Shown in pieces: positions 36,201-47,560 of a stretch of DNA of 64,000 bases. The stretch is from Larus michahellis (lineage: Eukaryota > Chordata > Aves > Charadriiformes > Laridae): positions 74,508,727-74,572,726 of the forward strand of contig NC_133900.1 in NCBI RefSeq assembly GCF_964199755.1. The letters are read 5' to 3'. The notes below the pieces were generated by a model that saw only the letters and a list, made by a program, of their open reading frames with translations, was not told the origin of the DNA and ran no database searches. Made by a program: the position numbers and the translations under genes. Every line of letters starts with the position of its first letter. Within the stretch, counting starts at the first letter, position 1.

Positions 36201-38381
36201 CATACAGAAGTCAGTTTAAGTGCAGTAAGACTAGATTTTGCAAGTATTCAGAAGAGGGTCAACATAAACTCTGTCAGATTCCCCTAACTAGCTGAAGTTT
36301 CTCTCTGAGCAGTGTAAATATATTCATGGCATTAACTGAACTCAACCATACTGGCTTCACCGTCAGAATAATTAGCTTGCCGACAGGTTTCTTTTAGGCT
36401 AATGGTAGCTCTTTTTTTTTTTTTACCATTTTGAGAAAAAAAAATGACAGTATTCTCTCTTGCATGCTAATATCCAGGGTATTGACATGTGGATATAAGT
36501 ACATCACTTTTCTTTCTTTATGAGATGACTTGGTTACCACTGTTAGCACTTGCAGTATCATTACTGGACATCTAAAATACACGGGCATACTGGTTTTGGC
36601 TGGGAAAGAGTTTATTTTCTTCATAGTACCTGGTATGGTGCTGCGTTTTGGATCTGTCACCAAACCAGTGATGATAACAGTGGGCTGTGTTTTATTGCCG
36701 AGCAGTGCTTGCACAGCACCAAGGCCTTTTCTATTTCTCAGACTGCCCTGCTAGTGACTCAGCTGGGGGTGCATGAGCAGTTGGGAGGGGACGCAGCTGG
36801 GACAGCTGACCCCAACTGACCCAAAGGATATCCCATACCATATGACATCGTGCTCAGCAATGAAAAATGGGGGAAAAAAGGAGTCGTCATTAAGTAATTT
36901 CAAGTAATTTTAACATTTTTCTGTAAAACCACAACCTCTACAAACATACCTACTCTTGAAAGCAAAACCAGACTTCGTAAAACAAGCAGTGCCTTGGGGA
37001 AAAGGGCACGTTAGTTTATTACAGGATTCTACTTCATTTTATGCCCAACTGATCCATGATTTTATAACCATAATAATGAAATACACTTATTGGCCGCAGC
37101 CACACATTTCACATTTTAGCTAATTAATATCTCCATCCTTCTTCAGGCACTGCTCCCAGTAAAGTTAATGGTGGTGCTGCTCAGGTAAAATGGTAGAGAA
37201 CTAACTCCACTCTGGACCCTAAAGAACCACTCCAAACTGGTTTCTCAGCAAGGTGACAGCAAATACAATAAAATCCAAACAGGCTGAGTGAAAGATAAGG
37301 AAATGAACGTCAGGGCCCCAAGTGCACCAACAGGCTTTGCAACCTTTTGGTCCCCATATACACCCTGCCAGGGGTTTAATTGCTTGGGCTCAAAGTCAGC
37401 TCTAATACGGCACAGTTGTGTAACACTGAATTATACTGAAGCTGGGAGAAAGAGCTGCAAGAAACTTTGCCCAGGGCCTCTGCCCCTTGGGTCAGGAGCT
37501 GCATTTAAGCTCAGGCCCTCACCTAACTGTGTTGTAGTTATGCTTGTAGCTGGCCTTTAACCACAATAATCCCTACCTTGCCTTACTAACTTGACATCCT
37601 GGCTTACCATCAGACTTGCCTTATTCCTATGGACTTGTCTGGCAATCACTGGACCAACTGTTGGCTGACCCCGGTTAACATCACCGGATCTTGCTCTGCT
37701 CCTCTTTTTGGGATACTGTGGGACAGTGCTCCTTGTCCCTGAGGTCACAACCCCTACCCGCCTTGCTGTCACTCGTAGCTCACAGGTCACCTTCTCTTGC
37801 AGATCAGCCCACTTCTGCTGCTCTCTGGCAGTGACTGGTTAGCAACAAGGTCATACCACATTTAAACTCCTTGTGGGTAATTACATGCTTATAGCATAAT
37901 ATGGTAAAATCGTAACTCCCGTAGGTAGCCGATTTCTCCAGCAGAGGGGAATGCTCATCTCCTGTACTGCTGGAGGGCAGATTCTTGTGCCGTACTGTTC
38001 CCTTCTCCCCTTCTGAATACACACATGCACAACTTGATGGGGACAGGTAATACCGGAGTAGTACTCAGATACTAGAGCTTTGCCAGTTTGTAACTAGTTT
38101 AACTAGCATAGTATAAATCAGAGCCCACTATCTTAACTCAAAAGCTCCTAGCCCTCTGAGTGTAGTGAACCAGGAAGAACACCACATATCCCTTTCTTCT
38201 CTTCATTTATATGCTTAAGCTAACAGACATCTGTTTACCTCTTCAATAAGAGCGACCAATGCAAAATCCCAGTCATTCACTAGCAATAGCATCAAAATAA
38301 ATGGAAGGAAACCCAGCTTACCCATCCAGTTTGCTTTAGTGGAGATGTCTGACTTTCCTGCTGGGTTGTTTCGGAAGACAT
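30129..38381 (-). CDS. OCIAD2: OCIAD2, OCIA domain-containing protein 2 (complete coding region, six exons)
   Basis: On the - strand the coding exons are 38381-38322, 35829-35736, 34891-34838, 32618-32571, 31564-31459 and 30210-30129. They total 444 bp: 147 residues plus TAG. All junctions are GT-AG and the phases close exactly. Order: a hydrophilic N-terminus (MSSETTQQESQTSPLKQTGW), the OCIA domain with KECKKESFWYR, LPLSLGSMLVTQGLVSKG, FSASPRFGALPKMA and AGVLGFAIGKMSYVGECQKK, then a Cys/His-rich tail ending SVPSAS like the human protein. Two hydrophobic segments are expected to cross the membrane. OCIAD2 is a mitochondrial/endosomal paralogue of OCIAD1; its biochemical role is poorly known. 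The gene converges on OCIAD1 and diverges from CWH43. The start is set by similarity and by an A at -3. Confidence 0.95.
31459..31564 (-). CDS. OCIAD2: OCIAD2 coding exon 5 (106 bp)
   Basis: Acceptor ctgtctttatag and donor GTTTGT, which is a weaker than usual splice donor. It encodes AGVLGFAIGKMSYVGECQKK and FQKIGIVPSCPQQK. The first block is the second hydrophobic segment and matches human AGLLGFGLGKVSYIGVCQSK; the last dozen residues are lineage-variable. Confidence 0.94.
32571..32618 (-). CDS. OCIAD2: OCIAD2 coding exon 4 (48 bp)
   Basis: Acceptor ccttttattgtag and donor GTAAGT. It encodes GIFSASPRFGALPKMA (human GYLAANSRFGSLPKVA). Same length and phase as OCIAD1 exon B. Confidence 0.95.
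32619..34837 (-). other. OCIAD2: OCIAD2 intron between exons 3 and 4
   Basis: A 2.2 kb intron. No repeat or extra exon was recognised. Confidence 0.5.
34838..34891 (-). CDS. OCIAD2: OCIAD2 coding exon 3 (54 bp)
   Basis: Acceptor ttttatttttacag and donor GTAAAT. It encodes LPLSLGSMLVTQGLVSK (human LPFSLVSMLVTQGLVYQ), the first hydrophobic segment. Same length and phase as OCIAD1 exon A. Confidence 0.95.
35736..35829 (-). CDS. OCIAD2: OCIAD2 coding exon 2 (94 bp)
   Basis: Acceptor tttatcctttcag and donor GTGAGC. It encodes PMFYCPSSQTHNAEEIARIR followed by KECKKESFWYR, matching human LLFCPKSKLHIHRAEISKIM and RECQEESFWKR. The ESFW motif is the hallmark start of the OCIA domain. Confidence 0.95.
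36591..36882 (+). mobile_element. Avian ERVL-type solo LTR, diverged
   Basis: The segment runs tggttttggctgggaaagag, ttcttcatagtacctggtat, gtgctgcgttttggat, agcagtgcttgcacag, aaggccttttctatttctca, gaggggacgcagctgggaca, ctgaccccaactgaccc, atatcccataccatatgaca. This order is that of a widespread bird ERVL-type LTR as I remember it. No internal gag/pol sequence flanks it, so it is a lone, probably incomplete LTR. It lies in OCIAD2 intron 1 in the opposite direction to the gene. Confidence 0.75.
37280..37820 (+). repeat. Dispersed repeat, copy 2 (LTR-like, family not named)
   Basis: The core at 37392-37475 matches the copy at 26362-26445. The wider block has an LTR-like feel (pyrimidine-rich right half, no coding frame), but I found no clear terminal TG...CA ends or flanking duplications. 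It lies in OCIAD2 intron 1. The limits are estimates. Confidence 0.45.
38322..38381 (-). CDS. OCIAD2: OCIAD2 first coding exon (60 bp)
   Basis: ATG at 38381-38379 with A at -3; 20 codons to a GTAAGC donor, ending in phase 0. It encodes the polar, poorly conserved N-terminus. The 5' UTR part of the exon continues to higher coordinates, but its acceptor is unclear (a candidate AG lies near 38410). A noncoding first exon in the CpG island near 41.5 kb is likely. Confidence 0.85.
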
Positions 38382-41200
38382 TGTCTCTCTCCCTGTACTC
38401 TGCCACTGATCTTGGTCAACAGAAATTGTTGTGTTTTATGCTTGGCTACCTCTCTTTCTGCTAGGTACAAAAGTAAAAAGCCAAAGTATCATACTGATGC
38501 TGTAAGTTCACTGTTCACCTAGAAACAGTAATGACCAAGTTGAAAGGAGTATATATTTTTACAGCAGATAGATAGCATCCAGTCACCTGATTACATACAG
38601 ATTACAGTGCAGCGTATCACTTATTAGCAATACAGAGTTGTGTGTAGCCTAATTCAAACAGGGAAGTGGGTGAGTACAATTAGATGCTGGATCATGACCA
38701 GCTGGATCATGATGGATCATGAGTGGTGTGCTAACACCACTCTGAATCATAAAGAAATGAGAACAAATATGAGCAAGTTTTTATTGTATTGCAGGTGAAA
38801 AGTTTGGCTTCTCCAGTGTGCTACCCAGATTCACTGTACTATTTATCCTCATTGCTGTGATCTGAAGTTTTGATTCCACAGGACCCACAACGCAAGCCTA
38901 TCACAAACCACATCTGCGTTTCCAACAAACACAAACCAGTTGCAAACATTCTTTAAAAAAAAAATAAATCTATGAAGAATAAAGATTCAAAAGAGTTTTA
39001 GAGTTGCAGTCTTCCATGCCTGAGAATTGTGCTGCTAGGGAAAAACAAAAAGGAATCTCATTTATTTATGGAGTAATTCAAACATCTCAACTGTGATTTT
39101 TACCTAGCACTTTGCTGCATGGTCTGTCACTTTATTTATCAACATACAGAGCACTGCTGCTTTTCAAAAGGTGCCCTCTGAGAATGGTGGCACTGAGCAA
39201 GACTAAAGTGACTGCAAAGGACAGTTAAACAGGAAACATAAGCAACAATTTAATAACCTGAATGGTTTTTGGCATTCATAGTATTACTGTATAAACCACT
39301 TCCTGCACTTATTTTGGGGTCAGATACACAGCTATAAAGTCCAAACAACGTCTGCTTCATGCACACTGGATATTCAGACAGCAATGCTTTTTTAAGTGAT
39401 GGAACAGAAGCAACACGACCTCCTCTCCCCTTGGTAAAAAGACTCAATTAAGCATTGCATTCACGCAAACATGAACTTTATTCTCAGCCACTCTCAAAAA
39501 TGACAATGATCACTGTGTCTTTGAAAAAAATTAAGTTTGAAAATCCATGTAATGTTGGGAGAGCCCACAGTTCTTCACTGTCTGCCTCGCCCTGACTAAG
39601 TAAAAGCAATTTAATTTTCCATCAGTCTCTCGTCACTGAATGCAAAAACAGAGATAAAAGATGAGAAAAATGCATACAACTTTGAAGAGGTTTATGTCAG
39701 TCAAAGACACAACGTTTTCTTATTCTTATCTGCTTTCTATTCTTATCTGCTCATGAAGCCTACCTGTGCAGACAGTTGCATAAAAAGCATCACTACTGAC
39801 TGATATGGTTTCTAACTGCTGCAACAGATTTTAACTGCTCATCTTTTTCATGAGGATAAAAATAAGTTGAGTCACTGCAGAAAATAAATAAAATGAAAAA
39901 AAATATAAAGGAGTATAAATTAGGTTATAAAAATTTGCAGCTTGCTGTTAACCTCCTGTATTGTCTTCAGCATACATTTCTCCAGAACTATAAGTTATTC
40001 AGCTACCCTTCTGCTTCAACATAACAAAGAATCCCAAAAATATGTAGTCCTTCAAGCAGCTTCCTGGTACCTCTCCCACTTGGGATGAAAGCTGAAAGCT
40101 ATACTGGCAAGAACGAAGCAAAGGGACAGCGTCGAGGTCATCAAAATATTATTTAATTGAATTATTAATATTATTACTTAGCACACATGCTGCCTCCTAT
40201 CTGAGGAATGTAAAAGTGTTCCAGTATTTTGGGGCATTGTGTCTTGGAAAGACAACTGCCGTCCCAAAAAATAACTTTTTTTGTATTGACCTTTAGAAGA
40301 AACATAATTTTCTTGCATATTTTTACTGTAACACTTATTGCTGTTTTCTCAACCTAACTACGTCATTGTTAGTGTAACAATTAATTGTATATTCTCTTAG
40401 CTGCCTTGGGAGGAATTCCCCAATGATGTTATTCTTCTGTTTAACTGAAATACCTATATAACACATGATTAAATCAACGCGGCTTGTAAGGATCAAATAT
40501 TCGAAAACCTTTGTATTCTACAAGAACTGTTCTGGATTATTTACTCCTTTACAGAAGACAAGGCTAATACATGACTTCTGAAAGATCTCGTGGTTTTGAT
40601 TCTTCTAACTGGTCGATAAAGAAGCAGCATGCAAGAAGACAGCTACATTTTTTGTACATGAGAATTGCTAACTTCATATACTCTGTTTTCAATAAAAAGC
40701 CTCCTTCCAAATAGGAATGGTGACCACATAATTTCTAAGATTACTTGGGGAAGAAGGTGGGAGCCAAAATTGCATGTGTTAACCGGTATGTACAGCTGAC
40801 CATGACCTACAGTGCATGCATGACCTACTGCACATCTGTCCAAGGCAGGTACCACTGAACTACAATGATCACGGAGACAACTCGTTAGGACTTCAGGCAG
40901 GCTGTTTAAGGACTGAGTGTCTGTTGTGAGGAAGAGGGAAAGACTCACTATGATGCTTCACAAGTACCTTCTGAACTGGCACTTTATTTTAAATACAGGC
41001 TCTTGATTTCGAAAGACAGTCACCAGAGCAGCTGCTCTAGGTCTTCAATGAAAAGCTCCCTACCAACAACTGTGCGGGTGAGTGCCTCGCGCTTGCCCAG
41101 CTGTGCCTCCGCAGCAGCACCTGCTCGGACGTCTGCCGGGGTCACTCACCCAAAGCACAGCAGGCCCAGCGAGAACAGGCTATTATTTTGCGCTTGCTGC
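38382..41200 (-). other. OCIAD2: Probable OCIAD2 5' intron
   Basis: The stretch between the first coding exon and the CpG island has no coding exon that I can see. It contains a triple gctggatcatga-like repeat (38686-38720) and a small tattcttatctgct duplication near 39720-39750. Confidence 0.5.
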
Positions 41201-41214
41201 TTGTTCTAAGGGCT

Positions 41215-41790
41215 AAGGATGTGGCGGGGGACGTGTGAAAGGCCGGGAGGTCTGGGTTTCGTGGGAAGGAAGAGCTGTTGCAATCAGGCCCCGGGCAGGC
41301 GTCCGCTCCAGCCAACAGCGGCCCCACTGCCCCGGCCACCGGGCCTGGTACAGCCAGCCACGGCCCCGGCGCTGGGGGAAGGGGACGGCGAGAGGGCAAG
41401 GTCTCGGGCGCTGGAGGGAGACTCCCCTTATGAGCCGCCGCCTTCCCCCTGCCCCGGGCCGGCCGCCGAGAGCCACGCCAGCCCCGACTTTCCTCCCGCC
41501 GTGACGCCGGAGAAATCCGGCCCCGCAGAGCTCAGCCCCTGCCGGCCGCTCCTCCGGGCCGGGGGGCGGAAGGTGGCTGGCGGCGGGCCGTGCCCCCGGG
41601 CACCGCTCACGCCCCGCGGGGCGCCGGGCCAGCGGAGGAAGGGGAAGGAGGAGCGGGGACCGGGCGGGCACCGAGCCCCCGCCGCCGCGCTCCGCCGCCA
41701 TCTCCTGGCCGCCGGCGGTAGGGACAGGGTGGGGGCAACCAGCTCCGACCCCCGCGGAGCCCAGGGACAGTTTAGTATCGGTATCAACAA
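41215..41790 (-). promoter_or_regulatory. OCIAD2: CpG island, likely OCIAD2 promoter and noncoding first exon
   Basis: Very GC-rich with dense CG dinucleotides (ggccgg, cgccggcggt and similar), unlike the AT-rich flanks. It lies about 3 kb upstream of the OCIAD2 start codon, at the expected position for its promoter. Open frames of about 200 codons on both strands here are a consequence of GC content and show no family similarity. The transcription start is not resolvable. Confidence 0.7.
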
Positions 41791-44348
41791 GAAATAAAGT
41801 AAATAAGAAAAGCACTTTCATCAATCCAAAATAAACTCTCTAGAAGAAGTCATCCTGAAAATTTCAGTTCGGGGGAGCAGGGTTGTTCCTCCAGGAATAC
41901 TGAAAAAACAATTCCACTTTCTCTGAAACGACAAATGCAATGCCTTTCTTTAACAATAAACTTTACAAAATGAAGCATGCAAACCTAAGTTTTATTTTGC
42001 CTTTTATCTTTCATAAAAGATAAACTTTAAAAGGCAGTTGGTCTTTGTTTCTTTGGGGTTTTTTTTTGGTTGGTTGGTTTTGGTGTTTTTTTCTTTGTTT
42101 CTTTGGGTTTTTTTTTTTACAGTGAGGCATAGTAGTTTTTTGTAGTGAATCCTAAATGGTGATAGGACACTTCATTGCTTATCATGAAATGAACAGCTTG
42201 TGAGATCACCATTATACTTCCTTCTCTTGCTTGACCTTGGCATCTCAATTTCCTAACAACCATGACGTAAGTCATAGTTCATTTTAAGTCCAAAAAGGCT
42301 TTCAGCTTACAGAAGTCTTGGCTGCTTGAAACAACCTTTCCGCAGAGTATTCTCTCACTCTTTGCCAGCCAAACTAGACCGCTGGGCTTTACTGCTGCAA
42401 AATGTGCTCTGCACATGCAGGTTTAGAAAAAGCCATGTCCTAAAACAGCTCTTCAAAGTGTACCTCCATCTCCTGTGATCTAAAATTTATTCTTGAAATT
42501 ACATGTAAAAAAAGATTTAATAGATACTGGCTACATGCTATTCTGAAAACTACAATACAGAAGAAAATCCCACGTGAGGCGAGCTTCCAATAACCAATTA
42601 TTCAATTATTTCTTAGCTAGTTCAGCTTAAATTGGTCATAAAATGAAAAAGCACTGGAATGACTATTTCCTCATAGGGCATATGCATGCCCAGGGATAGT
42701 GGTTGCTTGGACTCTTACACCTTCCTTTGTAAAAGTGCCTGTTAAAAAACAGGTTAGACTTCTTTTTCATTTTAACTTTAAAGGTAAAGTTGGTTATCAC
42801 AATTGAATATGTTCCTCAAACACTCATCATTCTTAAGATTTACCGGAAAGTACTTCAGAGCTATGAAAATGGAGAAAACCTGGTAGACAGAAACCAATAA
42901 ATGTTAGTGCTTCAGAATAATAAACACAAACCAAAAGAGGGATCCTTACCCCTCCCAGAACAAAACCAACGTTACAGATCAAATTAAAAAACCCAAGAGA
43001 TACCGAAAATAAAACAACCAATAAGGAACTGAATCCTCGGCTGAGGAATTTTCTATTTTCAAGAGTAGAAAGAGGTCAAGGAGCTGAGACTTCACAAACT
43101 TGGGGAAGGTTTACAAGCTCTGGCTGCTTGTCTGAAGAACTTTTTAGAAAACACTGCAAGGTTGCCAAGATCCTGAGGTTCACCACATCTACCAAAGGCA
43201 AAGCCTTTCCATTGTGTGTATTTAACAGAAACACGCCATGCGTGCATACAGCATACGACAGGAGGAGGAACTGTTACCAAGTGTCATAAATATGGTTTGT
43301 TCCTTGAGAAACAAAGACCTGGAGTAACAGAAGCACAGTGTGGTTAGAAAAATGTATCCATAATAAAAACATTTAGAGCATGGAAAACCACATAGGAATT
43401 ACACTGTAGGGCATTGTTCTCGTGCTAATGGGAGTAGGAGTTAAGGGTGAATGAAAAGACATCAAAAGTCACAGCAGGAAACAGTCAACATACTTCTGAG
43501 TAGAACATTAAACTGTCCTCACTGCATACAAGAAATCATGTACTAGTTTTCTATGTCGGGGCTGATTCTTGGATGTCTTGGATTATTTCTATTTCACGCT
43601 CGGTCTGGCCTATCTTTTAGTAGAAATGAATGGCTGACAATTATCAGATGTTCGAGCTTTAGGATTTTCACTTTTCAGCATGAAGAAGGTTGTAAAATGG
43701 CCACAGAGTTTTCTCTTATCTTAGGCCGCATGGCTATATATGTAATTTCTTTTCTACAGTAAAGACCTGCAACACTAGCTAATTTCAACAGGGTTATAGG
43801 TGCTTAGATCCTGTAATCAGACTTAATTGTACCTGCCATTTCTAATACATATTGAAATTAATCAAGACCTATTATACGGAATATATTACTGGAATTATTT
43901 TGGGGCAATGTTTGTGTATTATGTCCCACAGAACATTTTATGGAAAAAAGGTCTTTAGCAAGTCTCAATATTTATTAATCCTGTGTTTTAGGGCTAATTT
44001 ACAAGAGATGAGGGTATACTTAATCGCCGGTGTAACAAATGAACAGTATTTTGTAGCCAACATACTGTGACCTTGAGAAAACAACAACCAAATTAATGTT
44101 GAATATGAATATGCATATGGAGTTTTGCATAACAGGTGTAAAGGTAATGATTAAGAAGCTTTACACTGTTGTGCAAACTGCAAGTCTTCGTGTTTTTACT
44201 GCGACTGTGGCAGGTGCCTAACTGTAAACTCAACCACCCTAGCTTTTTTCCAGAGTCGTTTTCTTAATCCTAAATAGAGTTTATACTTTCATGCTTTTTT
44301 TTCCTCTATTTCTCTGGCACTTTCTTCTGCTTCTTAGTCATGCCCATT
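41791..44348. other. Spacer between the divergent OCIAD2 and CWH43 genes, left part
   Basis: AT-rich, no gene recognised. It contains the T/G-rich low-complexity stretch at 42050-42120. Confidence 0.5.
42050..42120. repeat. T-rich low-complexity repeat
   Basis: Alternating ctttgtttctttggg and long T runs with ggttggttggtt; two near-copies of tttgtttctttggggttttt about 45 bp apart. Confidence 0.8.
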
Positions 44349-44580
44349 CATAGAATCATAGAATCACAGGGTTGGAAGGGACCTCTGGAGATCATCTAGT
44401 CCAACCCCCCTGCCAGAGCAGGGTCACCCAGAGCAGGTTGCACAGGAACGCGTCCAGGCGGGTTTGGAATGTCTCCAGAGTTGGAGACTCCACCACCTCT
44501 CTGGGCAGCCTGTGCCAGGGCTCTGCCACCCTCAAAGTAAAGAAGTTCCTCCTCATGTTTAGGTGAGGCACATCTCTACT
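44349..44580 (-). mobile_element. CR1 LINE 3' fragment, antisense
   Basis: It begins with the reverse complement of the CR1 terminus (tcatagaatcatagaatcac), then ggttggaagggacctctgga, gatcatctagtccaaccccc, and continues to aaagtaaagaagttcctcct. It is about 230 bp of the 3' end and well preserved, so it is probably younger than the other CR1 copies here. Confidence 0.95.
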
Positions 44581-46955
44581 GGGCAGTATGCAAGGACTTC
44601 TCCCAGGCATCTGACAGTTCTTTTAAATTCCATGTGTTTATTTTGGATTTCAAAACATGCTTGTATTACAGTTTGAACCCAAATAAAGCATTGTTTTTTA
44701 CAACCACTAGCTCTAGAGAGATTTACCCCTGTCAATACCAATATAATTGTGGGGCTGTAATTGATTTCCTGTTAAATTCAGATAATTTTTTATGTCTGCC
44801 TTAGGTTAAGGGCATATTAAATACTATTCTAAAATGAAGATGCTCCTTTTTCTGTGAGTGAAAACTCCTCCTGTAGTATGCTATCCTGGTTTTGCTGGTT
44901 TGCCATCACTATATTCCTGTATAGATCAAATGCTATCACTTTATTTTTTATCAGCTACAGATGCGGCACTCCAAGAATAAAAAATATATAGTGAAAGGCA
45001 TTCCTACACATATATGTGTCATGAAGCACCTTGTAAGCATTGACTTTTGCATTTAAGACATATCTGTTTTAATTTCAGAACACATTACACATGAAAACTC
45101 CCTCCTCTTATGCTCAAATGCTTATCTCTTTGTCAACTCTATGGAGAGATCTGGAATGTAACTTTGCTACGTTTGAAGCCAAACTTCGGAGTTACTAAGA
45201 ATCTCAGAGAGAGTACCCAGAATACAGTGGCTAAATTTGTCAGGAATTGCATTATTTTCATTGCCTTAGGAGTTTAATGGAAGCCACGCAAGCACATCAG
45301 GTTCATAATTCCAGTCGTGTCTAGTTTTACTGGAACTCCGCCTCTGAACCATGACGCAAGATACTGTAATTACAGAAAGTGTTGCAAAATTGTTTCAAAT
45401 ATTTATTGGCTGAATACATCCTGCGAGTCTCACACTCTTGCTACGCAGCTACAAAAGGAGCCGTGTTCTGGGTTTACTCTGGCTAAGGATCTCATCTTAC
45501 AAGTTCCATTTGCGTCATGCCACAGCAAGATGAAATGGCGTCATCACTTGCATAATCCTAAACCAGTGATAAGTGAACTTGGTGACTATTATGGGGTGAC
45601 TTTTCTTAAATGAAGAAAATAAAAGATGCCTTTAGCTACATGGACCTTGGGAGAAAAGAAAGAAGAAAGAAGGTCATTAAACATATGAGTCTCATTCTTT
45701 TTCCTCTGCAGAGACTGACTTTTTCATCAAAATACTTCAGTTCTTTCATGGACATTTGAAACATATATATGTTCTCAAACACCAACCAAAATTCAACAGC
45801 ATTTCTGTAACTAGCCAAACCCCATTATACTGCAGGGTAAATTAATAAGTTGATTGTGAGTCTAATGAAACAAATTTTTCCTTAGTACTCTGCCCCCCAA
45901 AATGTTTTGACAGGAATTTATTGCTAGTAATAGGTCATATTTAACAGGTTTCAGGGGTTTATAGTTTAGTCCTATGGATTTGGAGTTTCACAGGTGCAAA
46001 GCAAAGAAAATGCACATCATAAGGTTTGTTTACAATGGGATGGCAGTTTTAACACAAATGAGAAAATATAGCTGTCAGTTTCCTAGGGTAGTTTATGGAG
46101 ATTAATAAAACTTAAGAAGGTGATGTATTTCAACAGCAAAAGGGCTTTTTAGTTCTCAGTTAATCGTTACAAATTTACTTTTCATGCCAAAAACGAAATT
46201 CTAAAATTCAGATTTTGCTTATGTAATCCTTTCGTCAGAATTTGGCAGCCATGATGATGGCTGGGTTCATATAGCTCAGGGTTTCTTCTACAATTAACAG
46301 ACAGAGCCCGGGAATTCCTCATCCCGGGAATCTCAGCAAACTAAATGCTACTTTTCCTGCTTTTTGCAGACAGGATTGCTTATCAGAAGTCCTTAGTCTG
46401 CTATAAAACAAAGCACATCTCATTAAGATGAACACAGCACCAATCTGAACACCCTCTATCCCCAAAAAAGACAGGTAATAACAGTTAATCGATCATGTAT
46501 TTATGCGACTAGAAAGTGAGTTGGCTCCTCTTTCCCCCATCAGCCTGCGTGATGACAATCCTTTGCATCTGTTTTGTTTATCCAGTGGATAAATGCTCCT
46601 TCGGTAACCAAGCAGTGAAAAGGGCGAGATCTACTCACCCTTCCTTGTCACAGGGCTGCGAAGAATGAACTCCGGCCACCCAGGCTGACCTCCATGAAGA
46701 AATGCCTGGTTTAACTGAACATCTCTTCACAGTCACCTCACACCGCGCCATCCCCTCTAGCTGCAGTGCCATCTCGATGCCGGCCTTGCCACCACAACCA
46801 CTTCTGTGACCGCACTGCGTCTGTGGGGCTTCTGCCTGCTCCACAGCCACCCTGCAGGCTCGGGCAGAGGGTCAGTCCCTTCCCTCACCTGCCAGGCCGC
46901 TGGAATAAAAAGGAAACTCGGCCCTCAGAAGCAGGAGCCCCAAGGGAGCTGCCGT
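44581..46955. other. Spacer upstream of the CWH43 promoter
   Basis: No gene or recognisable repeat. GC content rises from about 46.6 kb toward the CpG island. Confidence 0.5.
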
Positions 46956-47560
46956 TTCTGTTAGCGACGGCATGCGGGCCACGACCGGTGGGCTGAAGAG
47001 TGTCAGCCTGGCGACATCCCTGACGCCCAAGCCTACCTCCCAGGCCGTCACCGTGCCATCACCCCTATCTGGCAGGTATCCCCCTGCCCAGCTCCCGGAC
47101 CCGGGGCCTCGCCGCCCTTCTGCCGGGGAGCCGGCTCCCCCCGCCGCCCCCTCACGGCCGGGGCGCTGCGTCCGGAGCTCCCCCGTGCTCCGCCAGGCGG
47201 CGCCGTGGCGCCCGCTCGCCGGCGGCCGCGTGCCGGGCGGGCTCTGTGAGGCGGGACGGGCGGCGGCGCCGCGCCCTGCCGGCTACTCGCCACTCGGCTG
47301 CGGGCGAGAGGGGCGAAGCCTCCGCCGAGCCCAGCTCAGCCCAGCCGGGCAGCGTGCCGGGGCGATGTTCCCTCTGTGGAAAGCCGTTCTCTCGGAGAGC
47401 CTCCTGGGTAGGTGGCGGCGGTGCCGAACGACGTGGCTGGGGGGGCTGTGAGGGGCCGCGCGGGGGTTAACGGGGCCGGGCGGCCTCCTTCAGCCCCCAC
47501 CTTGGGAGCCCTGCGGCGGGGCAGCGCTGGGGTCTCTCCGGGGAGCCCGTAGAGCCGTGG
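46956..47560 (+). promoter_or_regulatory. CWH43: CpG island, CWH43 promoter and first exon
   Basis: A dense CG-rich block spanning the CWH43 start codon at 47365. An upstream ATG at 46972 is in frame with the gene and open through to it, but its residues are GC-driven and resemble no CWH43 N-terminus, so this part is treated as promoter and 5' UTR. Confidence 0.75.
47365..47407 (+). CDS. CWH43: CWH43 exon 1 (coding part)
   Basis: It encodes [15 protein letters not shown] (human MPSLWREILLESLLG). The start is chosen by this match, with a purine at -3. Donor GTAGGT inside the CpG island. Confidence 0.93.

Larger units (their letters stand above)
35830..38321 (-). other. OCIAD2: OCIAD2 intron after the first coding exon
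   Basis: A 2.5 kb intron that holds most of the gene's repeat load: the ERVL-type LTR and the second dispersed-repeat copy. A T-run lies near 36411-36424. Confidence 0.6.

Noticed and set aside
41213-41824. Open frames of about 200 codons on both strands in the CpG island
   Set aside because: Overlapping long frames in GC-rich DNA are expected because stop codons are AT-rich. The Pro/Arg/Gly/Ala composition is compositional and matches no family.
46972-47364. In-frame upstream extension of CWH43 starting at the ATG at 46972
   Set aside because: The residues are GC-driven and unrelated to the CWH43 N-terminus; the ATG at 47365 aligns with the human start.
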